A model generated the notes under the pieces. It saw only the letters and a list, made by a program, of their open reading frames with translations. It searched no databases and was not told where the DNA came from. Both the position numbers and the translations under genes were made by a program. 64,000 nucleotides of DNA from CAVRGQ01 sp963720785 (GTDB taxonomy: Bacteria; Actinomycetota; Acidimicrobiia; IMCC26256; DASPTH01), in assembly GCA_963720785.1 (NCBI GenBank), contig CAVRGQ010000004.1:186001-250000 (forward strand). The letters are read 5' to 3'. The stretch's first letter is position 1, and every line of letters begins with the position of its first letter. This document shows, in pieces, positions 48,501-56,651 of the stretch.

Positions 48501-50228
48501 GCGTGGAGCTACGCGCTCAACGCGTCGAGCATGATCAGTGGCCACAGCTACTCGGTGGTCGCCACGGCTACCGACTCCGCCGGCAACGCGGCGTCGTCGG
48601 CCGCGAGCCCGTTCAACTTCTTCGTCGCCACCAAGCTGGTGTTCACGACGCAGCCGAGCAACGCGACGGCGGGTGTCGCCATCGCTCCGTCCGTCGTCGT
48701 GAAGGTCGAGGACGCCGCGGGGAACACCGGCGTGCACGACAACTCGACGAAGGTGACCCTGGCGATCGGCACGAACCCCGGCGGCGCCACGCTCTCCGGC
48801 GGCGGTGAGCTCACCGTCACGAACGGCGTGGCCTCGTGGTCGGCGGTGTCGTTGAACCGCTCCGGCACCGGCTACACGCTCACCGCAACCGACACGTCGG
48901 CGGCGGGAACCGGTCACCCCTACGCTTCGGCGACCTCCTCGACGTTCACCATCAGCGCAGGTACTGCGGCGAAGGTGGCGTTCACCACGCAGACCACCGG
49001 CGGCACCTACGCGACGGCGTGGTCGATCCAGCCGGTGGTGACGGTGCAGGACGCGTTGGGCAACACCGTCACCGGGAACACCTCGAGCGTGACGCTCGCG
49101 ATCGGTACGAACCCCGGGTCGGGGACACTGAGCTGCACGACCAATCCGGTCACCGCGGTGGCGGGCGTCGCCACGTTCGCCGGCTGCAAGATCGACAACG
49201 TGGGCACGGGCTACACACTCGTTGCCACCGACGGCTCGTTGACCTCGGCGACCTCGTCGACGTTCGACATCAACGCCGGTGCCCCGGCGAAGCTCGCGTT
49301 CACCACGCAGACCACCGGCGGCACCGGGGGCACGCCGTGGTCGATCCAGCCGGTGGTGACGGTGCAGGACGCGTTGGGCAACACCGTCACCAGTGACACC
49401 TCCAGCGTGACGCTCACGATCAGTACGAACCCCGGGTCGGGGACATTGAGCTGCACCGACAACCCGGTCACCGCGGTGGCGGGCGTCGCCACCTTCACCG
49501 ACTGCAACATCGACAAGGTGGGCACGGGCTACCGGATCCGCGCCACCGACGGCTCGCTGACCTCGGCCACCTCGTCCACGTTCAACATCACCGTGGGTGC
49601 TCCCGCGCAGCTGGCGTTCACCACCCAGCCGAGGAACACCAGGACAACGTCGACCTTCTCGCCGAGGGTCGCGATCCAGGACGCGGGTGGCAACACCGTG
49701 ACCGGCAACACCTCGGATGTCACCATTGCCATCACCGACGGGACGCCGGCTGACGGTGGTCCCGGAACGCTCGCCTGCAGCAGCGGTCTCACGGTGGCCG
49801 CCTCCTCGGGCGTCGCGAGGTTCAGCGGGTGCTCCATCCACGTCACCGGCACCGGGTACACACTCACCGCGACCGATGGCGCGCTCACCCCGGCTATCTC
49901 GTCGAGCTTCGACATCACCCCGGGGACCGCCACCACCATGCAGTTCACTCCTGACCTGCCCAGCACGGTGGTGCACGGCGTGCCCTTCACGGTGACCGCG
50001 ACCCTGTTCGACACGTACGGCAACGTCGTCACCAACAACAGCAGTTCGAGCATCACGCTCAAAGAAATCAACGGCGCCGGGTCGATCACCGGCGGCGGGG
50101 GCAAGACCGTGGTCAACGGCGTGGCCACCTGGACCACCGTCTCCTACTCCGTGGCCGGCACGTTCCAGCTCGAAATCACGAGCAACAACGTCACCACGGT
50201 GACCAGCGGCTGGATCACCGCGTCATGA
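42508..50228 (+). CDS. Giant Ig-like repeat surface protein (about 2572 residues; four indels)
   Basis: Signal segment GIGLLVVAALVVIGGSVALAFW then TATDSSNPA, again SipW-like. Next come 16 Ig-like modules of 110-130 residues, each opening with a DTTxP-x-PVDGTTYGANWxGxISGTA pattern (first near 43000, last near 48280). From about 48630 five different modules follow (KLVFTTQPSNATAG, KVAFTTQTTGG, KLAFTTQTTGG, QLAFTTQPRN, TMQFTPDLPS), each with the invasin/Big-like phrase DALGNTVTxNTSSVTLAI. There is no LPxTG, membrane anchor or S-layer domain at the C-terminus (TTVTSGWITAS). Indels: one extra base near 43265, one missing near 43393 (CAAATTGG should be CAAAATTGG), one extra near 46348, one extra T near 46661. 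Likely an adhesin or matrix fibre component. Confidence 0.85.
43394..43637. repeat. Older module repeat, copy 1
   Basis: About 240 bases closely similar to 44425-44671 (encoding SIVDVDLTIHDTTADSYWNG to TATATDTGANFA). The modules that follow each copy are also related (FFWNGTNFTTTQDPTWVATT in both), so a block of about three modules was duplicated. Confidence 0.85.
44425..44671. repeat. Older module repeat, copy 2
   Basis: Second copy of the repeat at 43394-43637, offset by about 1031 bases. It has an additional GCG codon near 44458 and few other changes. Confidence 0.85.
46424..47296. repeat. Long tandem repeat, copy 1
   Basis: 873 bases that match copy 2 at 47526-48397 with two substitutions and one extra T (near 46661). 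Encodes Ig-like modules 11 to 13. Centre-to-centre distance is 1101 bases. Confidence 0.93.
47526..48397. repeat. Long tandem repeat, copy 2
   Basis: 872 bases, nearly identical to copy 1, keeping an open frame throughout. The 229 bases between the two copies encode the end of a module related to the end of copy 1 but diverged. Confidence 0.93.
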
Positions 50229-50706
50229 CCGGCCGCCCCACCACCGCCCGACGACCGGCCGGCACGCTCCTGCCACATGCTGGTGGCGTTCATGGTGGGC
50301 GCGGCTGATGCTCGCCGGGTGCGGCTCGGACGGGTCGGGGCAGGCCCAAGGTCCGAGGGTCGGCGGCGCAGGTGAAGGCGGCGATCGACGGATACAGCAC
50401 GAAGCAGGGCGCGGCCTTCGGCTCGTCGGCCGCGATGACCGAGTTCCTCAAGGGCGCAGTCCCCGGGGCGCGGGTCGTGGACGCCAACACCAAGCCCGAC
50501 GCGGCCCGGCGTTCCGACGCGCAGGTGGCGGTGCTCGTCTCCGGGGGCCCGATGTTCGCGTTCGGGGTCTACGACACGACGGCCAACGACGGCCAGGGTG
50601 CGTGCCACTACGCGTCCACCTATGGCGCCGGAGTGGGGCGCTGGGCATACGGGACGGGCACGCCGGGTGTTCGGTGCGGCGGCATGCACCGGCGGGGCGT
50701 CAGAGC
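50225..50706 (+). pseudogene. Small lipoprotein or pilin-like gene, broken by several indels
   Basis: The ATG at 50225 overlaps the stop of the giant gene. Stitching frames gives MTGRPTTARRPAGTLL, then HMLVAFMVGAA, then MLAGCGSDGSGQAQ (a lipobox), then VKAAIDGYSTKQGAAFGSSA and VLVSGGPMFAFGVYDTTAND, with frame changes near 50272, 50309 and 50360. The last part reads openly from 50372 and looks like a folded domain with two Cys (GACHYAS, VRCGGM). The end is uncertain: after about 50706 no frame looks coding. Whether it is truly decayed or merely mis-sequenced cannot be decided here; the number of breaks in 140 bases is high even for this sequence. No family recognised. Confidence 0.5.
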
Positions 50707-50967
50707 TCAACACACTGGTATGGAGCGCCGACGCTCCGCCATGGGCGCGCGACTCGGCGCAGCCCGCGGCGGACCTTCGGCCCTATTGGGCCGAGCACGA
50801 TCCGCCGACATCTCTTGGTGGCAACAGGTCCGAGGAGCGCGAGCCGAGTTCTGCCCGTCGACTCCGACGGAAGGCCGCGGCGTTCTCGCGGCGCGTAGTG
50901 GTCCAGCGACCGACTGGGGGCTTCCCGGCCAGCCGTGCACAGCAACACGAAGGACAAGGAGCGGGCT
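50707..50967 (+). promoter_or_regulatory. Non-coding region with a hairpin before the second TasA-like gene
   Basis: About 260 bases with no convincing gene. TCGGCCC (50777-50783) pairs perfectly with GGGCCGA (50788-50794) around TATT; this could end transcription of the upstream unit. GC-rich inverted segments follow (CCGCGGCG / CGGCGCG). The region should contain the promoter of the gene at 50968. Confidence 0.45.
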
Positions 50968-51477
50968 GTGAAGCGGAATCTGAACAAGAAGGTCGTAGCG
51001 ATGCTGGCGACGATCGTGGTCGCCTTGGGAGCCGCCGGGCTTGCCTTCGCGTACTTCACCGATTCGGGGAACGGGACGGGTACCGCCACGGTCGGGACCT
51101 CGACCGGCTGGGACGTCGTGAAGACGGGCGTTGCTGACGGCTCGATGTACCCCGGCGCGGGAACGTCGACCGTGACGTTCACGGCAACCAACAATGGCTC
51201 CGGCTACCAGGCGATCGATGAGGCCAACGTGTCCGCGAACGTTGTGTCCGTCAACGGGAACATCACCGAGGCGGGTACCGAGGTCGACGGTTGCCTGGCG
51301 ACCTGGTTCGGTGTCACCAGCGTGACGCCGACACCCCCGTACGACGTGAACGGCCGGATCGACGTCGCGCCGGGCGCGACCGCTTCCTTCGCTGTGGTGG
51401 TCCACATGGACGACTCGAACACCAACCAGGACGTCTGCAAGGACGCCACCCCCGACGTGCACCTGCAGGTGGGCTGA
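50968..51477 (+). CDS. TasA/SipW-type secreted surface protein
   Basis: 169 residues from GTG 50968, with AAGGAG about nine bases upstream; GTG 50935 is possible but adds an unrelated leader. Signal segment VVAMLATIVVALGAAGLAFA, then YFTDSGNGTGTATVGTSTGW, matching the SipW-dependent pattern. The mature part is beta-rich (STVTFTATNNGSGYQAIDEA) and ends MDDSNTNQDVCKDATPDVHL. The NTNQDxC phrase recurs in the product at 51540 (IETNTNQDACRGAAIVLTYS), which shows a common C-terminal domain. No signal peptidase is encoded in the window. Confidence 0.75.
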   Translation: MKRNLNKKVVAMLATIVVALGAAGLAFAYFTDSGNGTGTATVGTSTGWDVVKTGVADGSMYPGAGTSTVTFTATNNGSGYQAIDEANVSANVVSVNGNITEAGTEVDGCLATWFGVTSVTPTPPYDVNGRIDVAPGATASFAVVVHMDDSNTNQDVCKDATPDVHLQVG

Positions 51478-51539
51478 CCCGATCCGCCGAGGCAAGGCGA
51501 GTGCTCAGGGTGAAGTGGTAGGGCGTCAGGAGCGGTCCG

Positions 51540-52574
51540 ATGCGCAACGACGCGGAGCCGGCACGTAGTCGATCTCGACTGGTGTATGTCGTGCTCGCAC
51601 TCCTCGTGCTCGCACTCCTGGCGCTCGTGGTCCTCAGCAACTCGGACTCCTCGAACCCCCCGAAGACCTCGAGTGGCGGGATCTCGATGCGGCCCGCCGG
51701 CACCGACCGGGGGTCACCCATCCTGCTCTCCCCGTCGGGCATGCGGTTCCGGGTCCGGCTCCTGGATGCGCAGGGCCACGCGGTGCAGGGCGCAGTCGTC
51801 ACCTTCACCGCGGGCGAGGTCCGGACCGCGAGCACCGAGCGCGGCAAAGCGCTCACCGCCGCGGTCGCCACGTCACCCGGCTTCTTCGCCCCGTGCGCGC
51901 GCGGCAATCCGACCCCGCTCGTGTGCCGCGTGGTCACCGGCCACAAGGGGTATGCGACGTCATCGGTGTTCACCCCGACCGCCACACACGGTGTCTTCAC
52001 GGTCACCGTCACCGCGGTGGTCGACGGTCAGAAGATCAGATACGTGTTCACGGTCACGCTTCCGGACGGGACGACTCCGCCGGCACCGACGACCACGACG
52101 CTCCCGCCGCGGCGCGCGACCACCGCGACGACCAGACCGGCGACACCGACGACACGCGTGACACCGGCGACCCCGACGACCACCAGTCCGCCCTCGCCGC
52201 CGCCGCCGACCCTGCCGCCCGGGACGTTCACGATCTCGGGTGACATCACCGTGCCCCTGCTCCCCGGCGGGAGTTATCCGCTCGATCTCGTGGTGACCAA
52301 CCCCCGCAACTCGGCGATCACCATCGCGGCGGGCGGCATCAGCGTGTCGATCGCCACCGGGCAGACCGGCTGCTCCGCGGCGGAGAACTTCGTGTTCACC
52401 CATGGCTTGTTGGACTCGATCACCATCCCGGCCGGCACCACCCGCTCGCTCTCGCAGCTGGGCGTCCCGATCGATCGCTGGCCGGTGTTGTCCATGATCG
52501 AGACCAACACCAACCAGGACGCGTGCAGGGGAGCCGCGATCGTCCTCACCTACTCGGGCACAGCGACGGGATGA
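51540..52574 (+). CDS. Membrane-anchored surface protein with Thr/Pro linker and TasA-like C-terminal domain
   Basis: 344 residues. N-terminal anchor LVYVVLALLVLALLALVVLS without a cleavage site, an Ig-like/carboxypeptidase-regulatory-like domain (MRFRVRLLDAQGHAVQGAVV to VVDGQKIRYVFTVTL), a linker of Thr, Pro and Ala (residues about 180-222), and a C-terminal domain (FTISGDITVPLLPGGSYPLD to AAIVLTYSGTATG) with the NTNQDAC motif shared with the neighbour. It may anchor the secreted fibre proteins to the cell; that is inference. ATG 51540 follows the preceding stop by 62 bases. Confidence 0.72.
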   Translation: MRNDAEPARSRSRLVYVVLALLVLALLALVVLSNSDSSNPPKTSSGGISMRPAGTDRGSPILLSPSGMRFRVRLLDAQGHAVQGAVVTFTAGEVRTASTERGKALTAAVATSPGFFAPCARGNPTPLVCRVVTGHKGYATSSVFTPTATHGVFTVTVTAVVDGQKIRYVFTVTLPDGTTPPAPTTTTLPPRRATTATTRPATPTTRVTPATPTTTSPPSPPPPTLPPGTFTISGDITVPLLPGGSYPLDLVVTNPRNSAITIAAGGISVSIATGQTGCSAAENFVFTHGLLDSITIPAGTTRSLSQLGVPIDRWPVLSMIETNTNQDACRGAAIVLTYSGTATG

Positions 52575-52650
52575 GCCGGTGGGGCCGGCGACGGCGCGTG
52601 CCTATCCGCTCTGGATCGGACGCCGCCTGTCGCTACGCTGGGACCCGCTC

Positions 52651-52727
52651 GGGGACGTAGCTCAGTTGGCTAGAGCACCTGCTTTGCAAGCAGGGGGTCG
52701 TGGGTTCGAGTCCCATCGTCTCCACCA
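52651..52727 (+). tRNA. tRNA-Ala (TGC anticodon)
   Basis: Acceptor GGGGACG pairs with CGTCTCC (one G-T pair), anticodon stem CCTGC/GCAGG with loop TTTGCAA, anticodon TGC at 52685-52687, T arm GGTTCGAGTCC, CCA encoded at 52725-52727. A TACGCT -10 candidate at 52633-52638 lies upstream. In mycobacteria alaT directly follows ileT; here it is 16 kb away. Confidence 0.97.
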
Positions 52728-52775
52728 CCACCACGACACGACCAGCCCGTCAGCGGTGGCGGCGAGATCCGCGGT

Positions 52776-53688
52776 TCAGGAACCCGTCGGCTTCTCGAGG
52801 ACGAAGGCGGCGTACTGCGAGGCGTGGCGCACCGCATCGGCGGGCGCGAGCCATTCGAGCAACGCCTGCCAGTCCTCGCGGGGAACCGATCCCAGGCGCT
52901 TGCCGAGCGGGGGGACCCGCAGGAGCGCGCGCCCGGGCCGGGTGACCCCGATGCGCCCCAGCACGCGGCTCACCTGTGCGAACCGGTCCATGACCGGCGC
53001 GGTCCAGTCGTGGAAGGCGGCTTCGCGGAACCCGACGTCGCGGGCGCTGCGCCGGTAGCGCGCCAACGGCTCGAACTCCTCGAAGCGCCACGTGTCCCGG
53101 ACCAGCCGATCCGGGTCGAGGTCCGCGATGCGTTCGGGACGGTCGTCGCGCCACGCGAAATCCACGAGCACCAGGCGGCCGCCGGGTCGCAGCACGCGGT
53201 GTGCCTCGCCGAGGAACGCGCTGGCGACCGGCGGGGCCGAAGTGGAACGCGGCTTCGAGGCAATGGATGCCGTCGACCGTGCCGTCGCCGAGATCGAACC
53301 CGTCGGCAGAGCCCGGCAGTCTCGTCACGTCGGCGCGCGCGTAGGTGGCGCCGCGGCGGGCGCCGAATGCGGCGCGCGCGAGCGCAACGTGCTCGTCGAG
53401 CAGATCGAGGCCCAGCACGCGTGCGCCCGATTCGGCGATCCGGGCGGTCGTGTACCCCTGCCCGCAGCAGGCATCGACGATGTGCTCGCCGGGTTGCGGC
53501 GCGAGCAGCGCGATCGACTCGTCGACGAGCCGACGTTGGAACGGAGCCAGCCCACCGAGGAGCAAGGGCAGCCGCGGGATCGTGTAGTAGCCGAGGTTCA
53601 GGAGCGGGCCCCACCCGTTCGAGCTGGCCAGGCGGAACACCACGCTCGACCCGTCGTACGCGCGCCGGACGTGGTCGGGCGTCGTCAT
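52776..53688 (-). CDS. SAM-dependent methyltransferase (one indel)
   Basis: 303 residues when corrected. Starts ATG 53688 (MTTPDHVRRAYDG), with a hydrophobic lead (LNLGYYTIPRLPLLLGGLAP), motif I IVDACCGQGYTTARIAES, the end of strand 2 VLGLDLLDEH, then DGFDLGDGTVDGIHCLEAAFHF. Near 53235 one extra base shifts the frame; without it HFGPAGR continues as SAFLGEAHRVLRPGGRLVLV and reaches the TGA at 52776. The form resembles methyltransferases of type 11/25 that act on lipid or polyketide-like substrates. Substrate not determined. Confidence 0.85.
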
Positions 53689-53823
53689 ACCCACACCCTG
53701 CCGTCCGCCCTGCCCACCGAACGAGGGTAACGCGCTCCCGCCATCGCCACCTGCGACGTCCGATGCGCGGCCCGATCGGCGGCCCCGAGCGGAGGGGCGC
53801 GGATCCCCAGTAGCGTCCACCGG

Positions 53824-54975
53824 ATGCTCGGCGTGCTGCTCACCGGAGCGACCGGTCTCCTCGGACAGTCCCTCCTCCCGCGGCTGCTGGCCGCCGACCC
53901 GGCGATCACGATCTGGTGCCTGCTCCGAGCTGACGACGAGTCCGCGCTGGCGCAACGGCGCGCCCGTCTCCTCGCCGACGCGGGCATCGCGCCCGGCGAC
54001 CACGAACGGGTCGTTGCCGTCGCCGGCGACATCAAGCAGCCCGACCTCGGGATCGTCGACGTCGAGGGGCTCGCGGCGCGTATCGACACCATCGTCAACG
54101 TGGCGGCCAGCACCAGGTTCGATCTTCCCCTCGACCGCGCGCGCTCGGCGAACGTCGGATCGGTGGAGCGCATCGTCGAGTTCGCCCGTCTGGCGCAACG
54201 ACACGGCGGCTTCGACCGGATCCACCACGTGTCGACGGCCTACGTGGCCGGCGACCACGCGGGCACGATCACCGGGCCACCCGTCGAACCGTTGGGTGCG
54301 TTCCGCAACACCTACGAACAGAGCAAGTGGGAGGCCGAGGTCCTGCTGCGCGACGCGGGCGACGACGTGGCGGTCACCATCTCGCGCCCGAGCATCATCG
54401 TGGGCGATTCGCTCACCGGGTTCACACCGCACTTCCGGGTGCTGTACGAGCCGATGAAGTGGGTCTACTTCAACAGTCTCAGCGACGGCGCGGCCTATTC
54501 GTCGCGCCGGACCGACGTTCTCCCGTGCCGACCCGAGGTGCACCTCGACGTGGTACCGGTCGACTTCGTCGCCGACGCGATCGTCGGTCTCCTCCAGGCC
54601 GACTCGGCGATCGGGGGCGTGTTCCACGTGACGGCCGGCGCGCGGCACGCCCTCACCATCGAGGCGACGGTCGACGTGATGCTCGAGGCCAGCAACGAGA
54701 TCCTCGTCGCCAGCGGACGCCCGCCGATCCCGCGGCCGCAGATCGTGTCGCCGGAGATGCTCGCCGCCGACGAGGGACTCCGTGAGATCTTCGAACTGGC
54801 GGAATCGGTGATGTCGCTGTACATGCCGTACGGGTTGTGCGAGCAGCTGTTCGCCGCGGACGCGACGTATGCGTTGCTCGGAGACTCGCTGCGTGAGTGC
54901 CCCGATCCCCGGGACTACTACCCGGCGCTCGTCCGCTACGCGTCGGCGACGAACTACGGACGGACGGCTGACCTA
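53824..54975 (+). CDS. Thioester-reductase-like (NAD-binding_4) SDR protein
   Basis: About 380 residues. VLLTGATGLLGQSLLPRLLA with the extended-SDR glycine motif, NVAASTRFDLPLDRARSANV, and the active-site Tyr-x-x-x-Lys in RNTYEQSKWEAEVLL; later VPVDFVADAIVGLL, as in male-sterility/carboxylic-acid-reductase R domains. These enzymes reduce fatty acyl or related thioesters. In the printed sequence the frame runs on without a stop into the next gene (799 codons in all), but the linker after YASATNYGRTAD does not look coding, and TGA and TAG lie in other frames at 54969-54976, so a one-base error probably hides the stop. The end given is approximate. A TAGCGT -10 eight bases before the ATG suggests a leaderless message. 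Confidence 0.8.
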
Positions 54976-55007
54976 GACCGCAGGCGCCGATTCCCCGATC
55001 GCGACGG

Positions 55008-55025
55008 CCCTGCATCGATGCAGGG
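55008..55025. promoter_or_regulatory. 18-bp palindrome between two genes
   Basis: CCCTGCATCGATGCAGGG is fully self-complementary. It lies about 20 bases before TACAGT (55032-55037), a -10 candidate for the nitronate monooxygenase-like gene, so it would cover the -35 region as an operator. It could instead terminate the upstream gene. Confidence 0.55.
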
Positions 55026-55104
55026 GCCTCGCTACAGTCACCCGTTACTGCACCGGTGCACGCCCGCTGCACCGGCCGCTCTGCTCGATCCACCGGAGGT
55101 CACC

Positions 55105-56223
55105 ATGCGCACGCCGCTCTGCGACGAGTTCGGGATCGAGTACCCGATCTTCGCCTTCACCCACTGTCGCGACGTCGTCGCTGCGGTCAGCAAGGCCGGC
55201 GGCCTCGGCGTGCTCGGTGCCGTCGGGTTCACGCCCGAGCAGCTCGAGGTCGAGCTCGAGTGGATCGACGCGCACGTCGACGGCAAGCCGTACGGCGTCG
55301 ACACCGTGATGCCGCAGAAGTCGGTCGACGTGCACGGCGAGAACCCCGAGGCGCTGCTCGAGCAGATCCGCTCGATGATCGATGCCGCGCACTGGAGCTA
55401 CGTCGAGGAGCTCATCAACCGCTTCGACCTGCCGCCGCTGCCCGAGGGCACGAAGGTGGGTGGCGTGCTCGGCTGGACCGACGAGGTCGCGCACCAGCAG
55501 GTGGAGATCGCGCTGTCGCACGACATCGCGCTCATCGCCAACGCACTCGGTTCGCCCCCGAAGGACGTCATCGACCTGGCGCACTCACACGGCGTGAAGG
55601 TCGCCGCCCTGGCGGGCAAGGCCGTGCACGCGCAGCGCCACGTGAACAACGGCGTCGACGTGGTGATCGCGCAGGGCTACGAGGCCGGCGGCCACACCGG
55701 AGAGATCGCCACGATGGTGCTGGTGCCCGAGGTCGTCGACGCGGTCGCACCGGCGCCCGTGCTCGCCGCCGGTGGCATCGGCAGCGGCCGCCAGATCGCG
55801 GCGTCGCTCGCGTTGGGCGCGCAAGGGGTGTGGCTCGGCTCGTTGTGGCTCACCACCGCGGAGAGCAGCGCGAGCCCGGCGGTGCTGCAGGCCTACCTCG
55901 AGGCCACGTCGGCCGACACCGTGCGCTCGCGTTGCTACACGGGCAAGCCCGCCCGCATGCTCAAGAACAAGTGGACCGATGCCTGGTCCGACCCCGAGGG
56001 GCCCGGCCCGCTGGGCATGCCGCTGCAGAACATCCTCACGTCGGAGGCGAACGCGCGGATCTCGCGGTCCGACCGCACCGACATCCAGTTCGCCCCGGTC
56101 GGCCAGATCGTCGGGCGCATGAACGAGGTGCGTCCGGTGCGCGACGTGATCTTCAACCTCGTCGAGGAGTACGTGGAAACCGTCGAGCGCCTCGACCAGG
56201 GACTCGAGGCCGGGCTGGCGTGA
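55105..56223 (+). CDS. Nitronate monooxygenase-like flavoprotein
   Basis: 372 residues from ATG 55105, with GGAGG seven bases upstream. TIM-barrel FMN protein of the NMO/2-nitropropane dioxygenase family: TPLCDEFGIEYPIFAFTHC, ALIANALGSPP, the FMN-binding EAGGHTGEIATMVLVPEVVD, and PVLAAGGIGSGRQIAASLALG followed by GVWLGSLWL. Such enzymes oxidise nitronates, while others in the family are quinone reductases or enoyl reductases, so the true substrate is open. The extended C-terminal part (KWTDAWSDPEGPGPLGMPLQ) is typical of an actinobacterial subgroup. Confidence 0.88.
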   Translation: MRTPLCDEFGIEYPIFAFTHCRDVVAAVSKAGGLGVLGAVGFTPEQLEVELEWIDAHVDGKPYGVDTVMPQKSVDVHGENPEALLEQIRSMIDAAHWSYVEELINRFDLPPLPEGTKVGGVLGWTDEVAHQQVEIALSHDIALIANALGSPPKDVIDLAHSHGVKVAALAGKAVHAQRHVNNGVDVVIAQGYEAGGHTGEIATMVLVPEVVDAVAPAPVLAAGGIGSGRQIAASLALGAQGVWLGSLWLTTAESSASPAVLQAYLEATSADTVRSRCYTGKPARMLKNKWTDAWSDPEGPGPLGMPLQNILTSEANARISRSDRTDIQFAPVGQIVGRMNEVRPVRDVIFNLVEEYVETVERLDQGLEAGLA

Positions 56224-56277
56224 GCCACGCAGCCAGCCGTCGCGGCGCTCCCGCGTTCCCGCCCGTTCCTCGCGGGC

Positions 56278-56637
56278 GTGCTCGACCTCGCGTGCCTCTC
56301 GGCGTTCGTCGCGTTCGGCGGCCGTCGCCACGAGGACCTCAACGAGGGCATGTCGTGGTACCTCGAGGTGCTGTGGCCGATCGTGCTCGGGTGGTTCGCG
56401 GTCGCGTTGCTCACGCGCCTCTACACCCGGACGAACGGCGGGGGCATGTGGCTCGCGTTGCTCGGCACCCTCGTGGGTGGCCTCGTGATCACGCAGGTGC
56501 TGCGCGGCGCGCTCCAGCACCGGCCCTGGATCGGCATCTTCACGATGGTGGCATTCGGGTTCATCGGGCTCACCACGTTCGGGTGGCGGCTCGTGGCGCT
56601 CGGCTACCGGAAGCTCAGGCCCGCCCCGGCGGCCTGA
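56278..56637 (+). CDS. DUF3054 family membrane protein
   Basis: 119 residues with four hydrophobic segments. It begins LDLACLSAFVAFGGRRHED, the family opening with the conserved GRRxH, then WPIVLGWFAVALLTRLYT and FGFIGLTTFGWRL near the end. GTG 56278 is the first start in frame. The reading is open for another 18 codons upstream (ATQPAVAALPRSRPFLAGV), and a GTG at 56220 overlapping the previous stop would supply a start if one base is missing, so the real protein may be about 19 residues longer. Function unknown. Confidence 0.78.
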   Translation: MLDLACLSAFVAFGGRRHEDLNEGMSWYLEVLWPIVLGWFAVALLTRLYTRTNGGGMWLALLGTLVGGLVITQVLRGALQHRPWIGIFTMVAFGFIGLTTFGWRLVALGYRKLRPAPAA

Positions 56638-56651
56638 GCGGAGCCGGAAGG

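Noticed and set aside
46623..49976. A 1117-codon open frame on the minus strand opposite the giant protein
   Set aside because: It is Arg/Gly/Asp-rich shadow coding caused by high GC and repeats; the plus strand has signal peptide and domain structure.
36471..52650. Prophage or integrative element at tRNA-Ile
   Set aside because: No integrase, no phage structural genes and no visible copy of the tRNA end at the other boundary.
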